11,585 nucleotides of DNA from the NCBI GenBank assembly GCA_023246565.1, contig JAHFIE010000036.1:1-11585 (forward strand). The letters run 5' to 3'. Shown in pieces: positions 5,378 through 11,585 of this stretch. The stretch is from Candidatus Magasanikiibacteriota bacterium. GTDB lineage: Bacteria > Patescibacteriota > Patescibacteriia > Magasanikbacterales > UBA922. A program made the translations under genes and the position numbers. Position 1 is the stretch's first letter. Each line of letters opens with the position of its first letter. The notes under the pieces are model-generated. The model had not been told where the DNA came from, did not search any database, and worked only from the letters and a program-made list of their open reading frames with translations.

Positions 5378-5455
5378 TGTCATTCTGGCGAAAGCCAGAA
5401 TCCAGAATTAAACTAAAATGATAAATACTAGATTCTGGCTTTCGCCAGAATGACA
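5378..5455. repeat. MITE/REP-like inverted-repeat element
   Basis: Two 25-bp arms (5378-5402 and 5431-5455) are perfect reverse complements, separated by 28 bp. Each arm is itself a hairpin: ATTCTGGC and GCCAGAAT enclose GAAA on the left and TTTC on the right. The inner 28 bp continue the pairing imperfectly (CAGAATT against AATACTAG). A short extra AGAATGACA follows at about 5467. The GTCATTC...GCGAAAGC...GAAT design resembles the palindromic repeats common in intergenic regions of many bacteria. The element lies 65 bp downstream of the small-protein gene and 110 bp upstream of adk, so it could also terminate or stabilise transcripts. The rest of the 250-bp gap (5268-5520) shows no ORF or convincing promoter. 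Confidence 0.85.
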
Positions 5456-5520
5456 ATCGTAATTAGAATGACAGAGAACGATTAAAGACCGAGTAGAAAC
5501 AAGCTTAAATTTTTTACACT

Positions 5521-5811
5521 TTACTCTTTCGAAAAATGCTCTTCAAAAATCTTCATGACCGCGGCTTCGTCATGAATACTAATCCCATGTTTATTTTTTA
5601 AATCATGTAAAATCAAATAAACATCACGAAGTGATAACTCGCCTTTATGGTGTTGTTTTTTCTCGAGCAAAGCAGTATATATCCGTTCTTGTTCGTCTTG
5701 GGTTAATGTGTTGGTATGAAATCGTGAAACAAGATGACGGAGATCCAAATCAAGAATAGACTTTCTGACATTGGAATATTTTTCCGCAGAGGAAGAAAAG
5801 AAAAAGCCCAT
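5521..5811 (-). CDS. Small conserved-looking protein of unknown function, 96 aa
   Basis: I do not recognise a family. From the ATG at 5811 it starts MGFFFSSSAEKYSNVRKSIL, with only three Phe in a row as a hydrophobic patch, too short for a signal peptide. The rest is a charged, probably all-helical protein: SRFHTNTLTQDEQERIYTAL around 31-50, then KKQHHKGELSLRDVYLILHD around 52-71, and an acidic-aromatic end EEHFSKE. A TTG at 5817 is an alternative start; there is no Shine-Dalgarno. It begins 17 nt after the MFS stop, so the two genes are probably co-transcribed and possibly translationally coupled. It may be a cytosolic accessory protein of the transporter, but that rests on position alone. 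Confidence 0.7.
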   Translation of the reverse strand: MGFFFSSSAEKYSNVRKSILDLDLRHLVSRFHTNTLTQDEQERIYTALLEKKQHHKGELSLRDVYLILHDLKNKHGISIHDEAAVMKIFEEHFSKE

Positions 5812-5828
5812 AAACAAAAATATAAAAT

Positions 5829-7115
5829 TTATAGTAAATCACGGGTACTTTTTGGAATGATGTTTCCCCTTTCCTTATCTTTTGATATATCTTCACGAAG
5901 AAAAAACAACGCAAGAACAAGAACGAATAGATTAAGTAGGGAAAATATTTTAAACGCAGCATTAAATCCTCCTGGCATGGTCAAAAAGATTCCTCCCATA
6001 AATGGCCCTAACAAAAAACCAATACTCAAAGTAATTTCCATAATACTTACCGTGTAACCTCGATATTGTTTACCTAATTTTCTTTCAGTCAATGATTCAT
6101 ACATTCCTTCGACTGCTGGTAAAGCAATCGCAAATAAACCAAGACTGGTCATGAAAATAAGGAGAGCAGAGATAACCAGCTGGTCAAAACTTTGGAGTAA
6201 AAAAATGGAAAGCGTACTCATGGCAAGTCCAATAAATACAAACTTTTTTCTACCCAAACGGTCTTCCCATGTACCAAAATTTCGTTCGAGCATGATCATG
6301 GGTAGTGTATAGATCGCCAATAACAAGCCGCCAATGACAAATTCATCAAAAAAATATCCTTGAAATTTTCTCGCGAAAATCGGTTCAAAAACAAAGAAAA
6401 ATCCATCAAAAAGATGGATAAAAATTAACAGAAATACAAGAAATAATCCTTGGCTACCAATCATCTTAAACTCATAAAAAATATCAGTATAGCTTTTGGT
6501 AAAAGAAATCTTTTCTTTTGAAAGCACTTTTTTTTCTGCTTTCCAGGAAAGAATAAAAATAAACAAAAAAAGTAAAATCCCTAAGCAAAGATAGGGAATA
6601 CTACTAAGATTGAGACTCACGATAAAGCCGGCCACAACCGCGCCAACCAATAAACCGACGGAATACAATGACTCAAGCAATGAAATATGTGTGGAACGAT
6701 CAGTTTCAATTGAATTATCAAAGACATTTTTATATGAAGTAATACTGAACAAATCAAACGCTATGCCATAAATATTCGTAGCCAAAAATAACAAAAAAAC
6801 CGCATTCCCTGAATTTTTAAATAAAAGAATGTTAGCACAAAATAAAATAATGGAGATAAGTAACAGTGTTTTTGGAGGAAATCTTGTCTGGATATGCCCC
6901 AAGAAAGGATCAATAAAAAAAGAAATAAAAGAACTTCCACTGAGAATAAGCCCAATAGTGAAAAAACTTAACTCCAAAGATTCAAGATAGAGTGGAACAA
7001 AAAATTCAAACAACGCAAAAGCCAAGGCCCACAACAAAAAGAAAACAGAAATGCGCATGACTTGATAATGTTTATCCCTTTGATAATTTCGAATAAACCG
7101 TGTGATGAGGATCAT
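5829..7115 (-). CDS. Major facilitator superfamily transporter
   Basis: An integral membrane protein of 428 residues with about 12 hydrophobic segments in two groups of six, separated by a charged cytosolic loop (KAEKKVLSKEKISF). The loop between helices 8 and 9 carries GTWEDRLGRKKF, a good MFS motif-A-like sequence; the equivalent loop between helices 2 and 3 (GHIQTRFPPKT) is degenerate. The N-terminus is basic (TRFIRNYQRDKHYQ). I prefer ATG 7115; a GTG at 7136 would add seven residues. Neither has a Shine-Dalgarno. A TATAAT box reading minus at 7179-7174 could drive the gene, but I see no good -35. It sits alone with the 96-aa gene between the secY terminator and adk, interrupting a usually compact locus. 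Substrate cannot be inferred; drug or sugar export are both possible. Confidence 0.88.
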   Translation of the reverse strand: MILITRFIRNYQRDKHYQVMRISVFFLLWALAFALFEFFVPLYLESLELSFFTIGLILSGSSFISFFIDPFLGHIQTRFPPKTLLLISIILFCANILLFKNSGNAVFLLFLATNIYGIAFDLFSITSYKNVFDNSIETDRSTHISLLESLYSVGLLVGAVVAGFIVSLNLSSIPYLCLGILLFLFIFILSWKAEKKVLSKEKISFTKSYTDIFYEFKMIGSQGLFLVFLLIFIHLFDGFFFVFEPIFARKFQGYFFDEFVIGGLLLAIYTLPMIMLERNFGTWEDRLGRKKFVFIGLAMSTLSIFLLQSFDQLVISALLIFMTSLGLFAIALPAVEGMYESLTERKLGKQYRGYTVSIMEITLSIGFLLGPFMGGIFLTMPGGFNAAFKIFSLLNLFVLVLALFFLREDISKDKERGNIIPKSTRDLL

Positions 7116-7241
7116 AGTATGTTCAAATAAGGGCACCAGTGTCTGGTATAATAAAGTCTTTCCCTAAAAAACCATTATAAAAGCAATCTTAGCAATGATA
7201 CCATACTGTTATTATAGTACAAGAGAATTACCAATCCCATT

Positions 7242-7271
7242 AAAAAAACCTCATTCAAGAGGTCTTTTTTT
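7242..7271. terminator. Intrinsic terminator after secY
   Basis: ACCTC (7248-7252) and GAGGT (7259-7263) form a stem around ATTCAA, flanked by A7 on one side and T7 on the other. On the minus strand the stem is followed directly by a T7 run, about 20 nt after the secY stop, so it ends the ribosomal-protein operon. It also reads as a terminator on the plus strand. The remaining gap up to the MFS start holds no ORF. Confidence 0.75.
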
Positions 7272-7292
7272 ATAAAAAATCACACAACCATC

Positions 7293-8567
7293 CTAGACTC
7301 GATCGTACTCGTACATGGTCAACTGTGCCTCAATCTGCTTCGTTGTTTCAATGGCAACACTTACTACGATAAGTAAACTCGTACCACCAATGGCGAGTGA
7401 TTGTGAACCAGTAAATGATTGAACAATCAGGGGTAAGATAGCAATAATTCCCAAAAACATGGCGCCAGGCAACAATAAACGACTCATGGTTTTTCCAATA
7501 TATTCTTCAGTTTGTTTTCCCGGACGAATACCCGGAATAAACGCCCCTTGACGTTGTAAATTTTCCGCCATTTTTTGCGGGTGAAAAATTACTGCGGTGT
7601 AAAAGTACGTAAAACCAACAACTAACAAGAAATACATGACTGCGTAAAACAGACCCTGGCTATTAAATAACGATACAATGGCCTGAGCAAATTCACCGAC
7701 TCGTCCAGGACGTCCCAAGAAAAACTGGGCAATCATGGGTGGGAAGAGAATGACTGAAATAGCAAAAATAATAGGAATAACACCAGCCATGTTCAAACGC
7801 AACGGTAAATTCGTTTTCGCACCACCAAATAAACGATTACCGCGAACTTGTTTTGCATAATTAATGGGGATATTACGCTGACCCTCACTCACCACAACCA
7901 CACCAACAATCGTAACAATGCCAAGGGCAACGTAGAGAGCATACGTATATAAATCAGACGATGTATAATTGATCAAAGCATTTTGAATGACCGTTGGTAA
8001 TGAAGCCACAATTCCGGCAAAAATAAGCAATGACACGCCATTTCCGACTTTTCTTTCCGTAATCAATTCTCCAATCCACATAAGAAATACAGTACCTGCC
8101 GTTACCGTCACCATGATGGAAATCATCTTATACAAAGAGACATCAGTAATAATAGCATACTGAGATTGACTGAGAAGTTTAATCATGCCAAAAGCCTGCA
8201 AAAAACCCAATGGTACGGTAGCTAAACGCGTGTACATGTTAATTTTTTGCTGTCCAGACTCACCTTCTTTGGACAATTCTTCGAGACTCGGAACCACCAT
8301 GGTTAAGAGTTGAAAAATGATTGACGCAGTAATGTAGGGACCAACGCCCATGAGCACAATGGAAAAATTTTGCATCGTGCCTCCGGAAAAAATGTTGAGT
8401 AAACCCAAAATTTGGTTACCTTCCAAAAAACTACGTAAATTTTCCGTGTTAATACCAGGAACAGGAATGTGTGCTGCAATCCGAAAAATAACCAGCATGA
8501 TAACAACAAAGAGGACATTATTCCGTAATTGTTTTGTGTTCCAAATGCGTTGGAGTTTTTCCCACAT
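7293..8567 (-). CDS. secY: Preprotein translocase subunit SecY
   Basis: Forms the protein-conducting channel of the Sec translocon in the cytoplasmic membrane, with SecE and SecG. At 424 residues with ten predicted membrane helices it has the family's usual size. Recognisable marks are LVIFRIAAHIPVPG in helix 1, GPYITASIIFQLL in the plug/helix 2 region, the KEGESGQQKINMYTR cytosolic loop, RGNRLFGGAKTNLPLRLNMAGVIPIIFA around helix 7, and FIPGIRPGKQT in loop C5 that contacts the ribosome and SecA. I chose ATG 8567 (MWEKLQRIWNTK), which resembles other SecY N-termini; an in-frame TTG at 8588 is less likely. It follows rplO after 70 nt without a visible promoter, so it is probably transcribed with the ribosomal operon. 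Confidence 0.97.
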   Translation of the reverse strand: MWEKLQRIWNTKQLRNNVLFVVIMLVIFRIAAHIPVPGINTENLRSFLEGNQILGLLNIFSGGTMQNFSIVLMGVGPYITASIIFQLLTMVVPSLEELSKEGESGQQKINMYTRLATVPLGFLQAFGMIKLLSQSQYAIITDVSLYKMISIMVTVTAGTVFLMWIGELITERKVGNGVSLLIFAGIVASLPTVIQNALINYTSSDLYTYALYVALGIVTIVGVVVVSEGQRNIPINYAKQVRGNRLFGGAKTNLPLRLNMAGVIPIIFAISVILFPPMIAQFFLGRPGRVGEFAQAIVSLFNSQGLFYAVMYFLLVVGFTYFYTAVIFHPQKMAENLQRQGAFIPGIRPGKQTEEYIGKTMSRLLLPGAMFLGIIAILPLIVQSFTGSQSLAIGGTSLLIVVSVAIETTKQIEAQLTMYEYDRV

Positions 8568-8637
8568 ACGAGAATTTTTAAATATCAAATTCTTTCAAAA
8601 CAGGGATTTCTTTCGAAGAAGATGGTCGACAATGTGC

Positions 8638-9078
8638 CTAGTAGGTAATCGTTCCACCGGCTTTTTCAATGATAAGAGCAGCACCTTTTGAAGCAAGACA
8701 ACCCTTCATGGTGATTACCTTGGTAACCGGAGTATTACCAACAATTTTAACGGACAAAAGAGGATTTTGAACAAGACCTATTGAGGCAAGCCACTTTGGT
8801 GTTACCAAATGACCAACTTTGGCATGATGTTCCAACTGTTTTACGGTAATGATCTGTACTCGTGGACGATGACTTTTAAAACCACGAACTTTAGGAATTT
8901 TTAAAAGACTTTTTCGAAAACCTTTTAACTTAAGACCACCACGGCCACCGGCACGTGATTTTTGTCCTTTCGTACCACGACCAGCCGTAGTTCCTTTTTG
9001 TGAACTATTACCACGACCAACTCGCTTCGCTGGTTTGGTGCGAGCAGTACTTTTGAGTGTGTGGGGAGCTAGGGTCAT
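8638..9078 (-). CDS. rplO: 50S ribosomal protein L15 (uL15)
   Basis: A 146-residue large-subunit protein that takes part in late 50S assembly. The N-terminal half is the characteristic Gly/Arg/Lys-rich extension (RVGRGNSSQKGTTAGRGTKG at 19-38, followed by QKSRAGGRGGLKLKGF). The C-terminal half has the globular core ending in IIEKAGGTITY. It follows rpsE by 22 nt, where most bacteria carry rpmD (L30). No ORF for L30 fits in that space. The ATG at 9078 has no Shine-Dalgarno. Confidence 0.97.
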   Translation of the reverse strand: MTLAPHTLKSTARTKPAKRVGRGNSSQKGTTAGRGTKGQKSRAGGRGGLKLKGFRKSLLKIPKVRGFKSHRPRVQIITVKQLEHHAKVGHLVTPKWLASIGLVQNPLLSVKIVGNTPVTKVITMKGCLASKGAALIIEKAGGTITY

Positions 9079-9100
9079 ACAAAAAAATTAGAGGCATTTT

Positions 9101-9700
9101 TTAGGTAGTACGTAAGGTCTTTTGATCTGCGACTTCTCCTTCGACGGTAATTTCTGGCACGGCTATCAACGGAGTTTCTGATACAACAACCTCTTCTGGA
9201 GCTGGTGGTTTCACAAAACGAGCCGCAACTTTAAAAGAAGACAAGGCAGCAAATACAGCTTTAATATTAACAATTTTATTATTCGTCTTACCCAACATTT
9301 TTGCTGAAGCATTCGGGACACCGGCAAGTTCAAGTACATTACGGACCACACTACCAGCAATAATTCCAGATCCTCGAGGAGCAGGTTTTAACATAATTTT
9401 TGCAGCTTTGAATTTGGCTTCAACCCGGTGAGGAATCGTATCCTTAATAATCGGAACATGGATCATGTGCTTTTTTGCGTTGTGCAATGCTTTTTCCACA
9501 GCAAATTGAACATCTTTACCTTTTTGCACACCATACCCTACTCGGCCATGACGATCACCAATCAAAACACAGGCACGAAAACTTAATTGTTTACCACCTT
9601 TGGTAACACGAGTCACGCGCGCCAAATCAACAATGAATTGATCAAACTCTGATTTTTCTTTTGCTGGCTTAGATTTTTTTGACCGTTTTCCTTTATCCAT
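9101..9700 (-). CDS. rpsE: 30S ribosomal protein S5 (uS5)
   Basis: A small-subunit protein near the mRNA entry and decoding region. The core is typical: a double-stranded RNA-binding-like segment with VTKGGKQLSFRACVLIGD and GRVGYGVQKGKDV, then PRGSGIIAGSVVRNVLELAG. From the ATG at 9700 it has 199 residues, about 30 more than E. coli S5. The extra length lies in a Lys-rich N-terminus (MDKGKRSKKSKPAKEKSEF) and an acidic, Pro/Val/Glu-rich tail (after about 160) that looks disordered. An in-frame TTG at 9718 is a less likely start. Confidence 0.96.
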   Translation of the reverse strand: MDKGKRSKKSKPAKEKSEFDQFIVDLARVTRVTKGGKQLSFRACVLIGDRHGRVGYGVQKGKDVQFAVEKALHNAKKHMIHVPIIKDTIPHRVEAKFKAAKIMLKPAPRGSGIIAGSVVRNVLELAGVPNASAKMLGKTNNKIVNIKAVFAALSSFKVAARFVKPPAPEEVVVSETPLIAVPEITVEGEVADQKTLRTT

Positions 9701-9745
9701 AGACCACGAGTGAAACAATTAAGGAGAAAAAAATAATTGCAATAA

Positions 9746-10114
9746 TTAAAATTGGAGACCAGCCTGCCGAGCACCATCTGCTACGGCTTTTATGCGGCCA
9801 TGGTAGCGATACCCAGCCCTATCAAATGCAACAGCTTTGATACCCAGGGCAAGAGCTTTTTCAGCAACATTTTTACCCAAGGTATAGGCAACTGAGGACT
9901 TGGCAGTATAACCTTCTTGACTCACTTTGCCAACAGCTTTGCTATGAGCACTCGCTAACGTTACACCTTTCGTATCATCAATCAATTGCACAAACATGCC
10001 CGTGTTACTCCGAAATACCGTTAAACGAGGTTTTGTCGCTGTACCAAAAATACGTGCCCGAACTCGGGCTTGGCGAGTATGACGTTGTGCTTGTTTGGTG
10101 CGAGCCTGTTTCAT
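9746..10114 (-). CDS. rplR: 50S ribosomal protein L18 (uL18)
   Basis: A 122-residue protein that binds 5S rRNA together with L5. The basic N-terminus (MKQARTKQAQRHTRQARVRARI) and the core LTVFRSNTGMFVQLIDD, GKNVAEKALALGI and DRAGYRYHGRIKAVADGARQAGL are diagnostic. Length is normal. It starts at ATG 10114, 13 nt after the rplF stop, without a Shine-Dalgarno, and lies 45 nt before rpsE in the standard spc order. Confidence 0.97.
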   Translation of the reverse strand: MKQARTKQAQRHTRQARVRARIFGTATKPRLTVFRSNTGMFVQLIDDTKGVTLASAHSKAVGKVSQEGYTAKSSVAYTLGKNVAEKALALGIKAVAFDRAGYRYHGRIKAVADGARQAGLQF

Positions 10115-10127
10115 ATAAAAACATTCA

Positions 10128-10673
10128 TTATGCGCCTTTTGACGCAGTCTTACCGGCTTTACGACGGATTGATTCAGTCAAATATTTAATTCCTTTTCCT
10201 TTATACGGTTCTGGTTTGCGAACTGAACGCAACGTAGCAGCAGTCATTCCAAGCAATTCTTTATCCGTACCAACCAAAGTAATAAGATTCTTTTCAACAC
10301 TCGCTTGAATACCAACGGGGATGTTAAAAATTACCGGATGAGAATAACCAACTTCAAGTTTAATATCCTTACCTTGCATGGCAGCACGGTAACCAACACC
10401 ATTAATTTCCAATTCTTTTTTAAAACCTTCGGTTACACCGACAATCATATTACGTACATGAGCTCCCCAGGTACCCCACAACGATCGTTCAGATTTTTCT
10501 TCAGGATTAACCACCGATAACGTGATGGTACCATCTTGAATAGTTACCGTAACGATTGGATTCAAAACTCGAGTCAATTCACCTTTTGGTCCTTTAACCC
10601 TAATAAACCCAGCATCCTGTGTTACGGTTACTCCTTGCGGAATGGTGATGAGTTGTTTTCCAATTCTCGACAT
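10128..10673 (-). CDS. rplF: 50S ribosomal protein L6 (uL6)
   Basis: A 181-residue large-subunit protein near the factor-binding centre. The start MSRIGKQLITIPQGVTV, the middle GVGYRAAMQGKDIKLEVGYSHPV, and the C-terminal RSVRKPEPYKGKGIKY (residues of about 152-167) are hallmarks of the family, showing both internal L6 repeats. Length matches bacterial L6 (about 177). The ATG at 10673 lies 9 nt after the rpsH stop. Confidence 0.97.
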   Translation of the reverse strand: MSRIGKQLITIPQGVTVTQDAGFIRVKGPKGELTRVLNPIVTVTIQDGTITLSVVNPEEKSERSLWGTWGAHVRNMIVGVTEGFKKELEINGVGYRAAMQGKDIKLEVGYSHPVIFNIPVGIQASVEKNLITLVGTDKELLGMTAATLRSVRKPEPYKGKGIKYLTESIRRKAGKTASKGA

Positions 10674-10682
10674 ACAAGTACA

Positions 10683-11072
10683 TTAATAAACCGAACAAAT
10701 AATTTCACCACCAATACCCAATTTTCTTGCTTCAGCACTCGTCATGAGTCCTCGTGATGTGGATACTATGGCTAAACCATAACCATTAATAATGGTAGGT
10801 AATTCATCAGCGGTTCGATACATCCGGTGACCAGGTTTACTCAGGCGCACAATCGATTGGATAGCTGACTTTTGACCATGATATTTCAAATCAACGGACA
10901 ACATTGGTTTGGTCTCCGTAACCTTTTTTACTTCACCCACGTATCCTTCACGCGCCAACAGATCAGCGATCGCCTGCTTGAGACGAGAATACGGTATCAA
11001 AACTGACCGCTTACCAGCCTTTTGGGCGTTGCGGATTCTAGTGAGCATGTCTGCGATTGGATCAGTCATCAT
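10683..11072 (-). CDS. rpsH: 30S ribosomal protein S8 (uS8)
   Basis: Binds the central domain of 16S rRNA during 30S assembly and in some bacteria also represses the spc operon. The start MMTDPIADMLTRIRNAQ is classical. The C-terminus has ELPTIINGYGLAIVSTSRGLMTSAEARKLGIGGEIICSVY, with the S-T-S-R-G-L-M-T signature. I chose ATG 11072, giving 129 residues. ATG 11069 would fit equally well, while an in-frame TTG at 11096 would overlap rpsN and add an atypical leader. The gap after rpsN is 17 nt. Confidence 0.97.
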   Translation of the reverse strand: MMTDPIADMLTRIRNAQKAGKRSVLIPYSRLKQAIADLLAREGYVGEVKKVTETKPMLSVDLKYHGQKSAIQSIVRLSKPGHRMYRTADELPTIINGYGLAIVSTSRGLMTSAEARKLGIGGEIICSVY

Positions 11073-11089
11073 AACATTTATAGTGAAAT

Positions 11090-11275
11090 CTACCAACTTG
11101 ATTTACGCACGCCAGGAACCAAGCCAACATTGGCTAATTCCCGGAAACAAATGCGGCACATTTTAAATTTACGCATAAAACCCCGTTTACGACCACATTT
11201 CCAACATCGACGTACCACACGGGTAGTAAATTTTGGTTTACGGGCGGATTGAGCGATTTGAGCTTGGGTAGCCAT
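11090..11275 (-). CDS. rpsN: 30S ribosomal protein S14, zinc-binding type (uS14)
   Basis: A 61-residue protein of the 30S head. It is the short zinc type: CWKCG (24-28) and CRICF (about 39-43) provide the four Cys ligands, and the long zinc-free insertion of the E. coli form is absent. The C-terminal FRELANVGLVPGVRKSSW is typical. The ATG at 11275 is 14 nt downstream of rplE, again without a Shine-Dalgarno. Confidence 0.97.
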   Translation of the reverse strand: MATQAQIAQSARKPKFTTRVVRRCWKCGRKRGFMRKFKMCRICFRELANVGLVPGVRKSSW

Positions 11276-11289
11276 ACGTATTAAACAAA

Positions 11290-11585
11290 TTATTTCTTCC
11301 GGAAAGGAAAACCCAGTCCTGTTAAAAGAGCTCGACCAGCATCCTTACTTTTAGCCGTGCTACACACCGTTAATTCTAGACCGTGAATGGCATCGCCGCC
11401 TTCAACACCGGTTACTTCGGGAAACGCCAGGTGTTCTTTGAATCCTAGTGTATAATTACCTTGCGCATCAAAACTGTTTGGGTTAAGACCGCGGAAATCG
11501 CGCACACGAGGCAAGGTCAAGGTAATAAGACGATCCAAAAATTCATACATTCGATCACCACGGAGCGTTACTGAAGCACCAATCA
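11290..11585 (-). CDS. rplE: 50S ribosomal protein L5 (uL5), C-terminal 97 residues, cut by the window edge
   Basis: Binds 5S rRNA and helix 84 of 23S rRNA and contacts the P-site tRNA. Visible residues begin IGASVTLRGDRMYEFLDRLI, then LPRVRDFRGLNPNSFDAQGNYTLG, both strong L5 signatures. They end in TVCSTAKSKDAGRALLTGLGFPF and two lysines. The N-terminal half lies outside the window, so an internal Met at 11550 must not be taken as the start. The reading frame stays open to the edge. Confidence 0.97.
   Translation of the reverse strand, partial: IGASVTLRGDRMYEFLDRLITLTLPRVRDFRGLNPNSFDAQGNYTLGFKEHLAFPEVTGVEGGDAIHGLELTVCSTAKSKDAGRALLTGLGFPFRKK

Noticed and set aside
1..11585. CRISPR arrays, tRNA or rRNA genes, transposases, attachment sites
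   Set aside because: I looked for regularly spaced repeats, cloverleaf-like segments and recombinase motifs on both strands and found none.

Overview
The window looks like a chromosomal piece of a candidate phyla radiation (Patescibacteria/Parcubacteria-like) bacterium. Three things suggest this. The genes are AT-leaning. The core spc ribosomal operon runs straight from rpsE to rplO with no rpmD (L30) between them, and loss of L30 is a published CPR trait. Almost no start codon is preceded by a Shine-Dalgarno sequence. I cannot assign a class or species from sequence alone.

Almost everything is on the minus strand, so the transcription order runs from the right end to the left. Right third (11585-7293): end of rplE (cut by the window edge), rpsN (zinc type), rpsH, rplF, rplR, rpsE, rplO and secY, closed by a hairpin terminator at 7242-7271. 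Middle (7136-5521): a 12-helix MFS transporter followed by a small unrecognised protein, then a 24-25 bp inverted-repeat (MITE/REP-like) element at 5378-5455. Left half: adenylate kinase (adk), a 472-residue protein with an N-terminal phosphohistidine 'PEP-utilising mobile' domain, a histidine-phosphatase-superfamily protein, a stand-alone mobile domain, its separate C-terminal partner, and the start of map (cut by the left edge). The classical secY-adk-map order is therefore still visible, but extra genes have entered both gaps.

Two parts deserve attention. First, the genes between adk and map contain the same two-part protein twice: once fused (3124-4542) and once split into two overlapping genes (263-1655). 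A histidine phosphatase lies directly upstream of, and almost touches, the split copy. No PEP-binding or ATP-grasp phosphotransfer domain is visible. This suggests an undescribed phosphohistidine carrier/eraser module. Second, the intergenic gap between the fused and split copies holds a plus-strand cassette (about 2661-3109) of foreign character. It has a good sigma70-type promoter, a 5' hairpin, a textbook Shine-Dalgarno, a 68-codon ORF with about 58% GC and 75% GC at third positions, and a strongly structured 3' region ending in a bidirectional terminator shared with the convergent neighbour. Its composition, strand and translation signals differ from everything else here.
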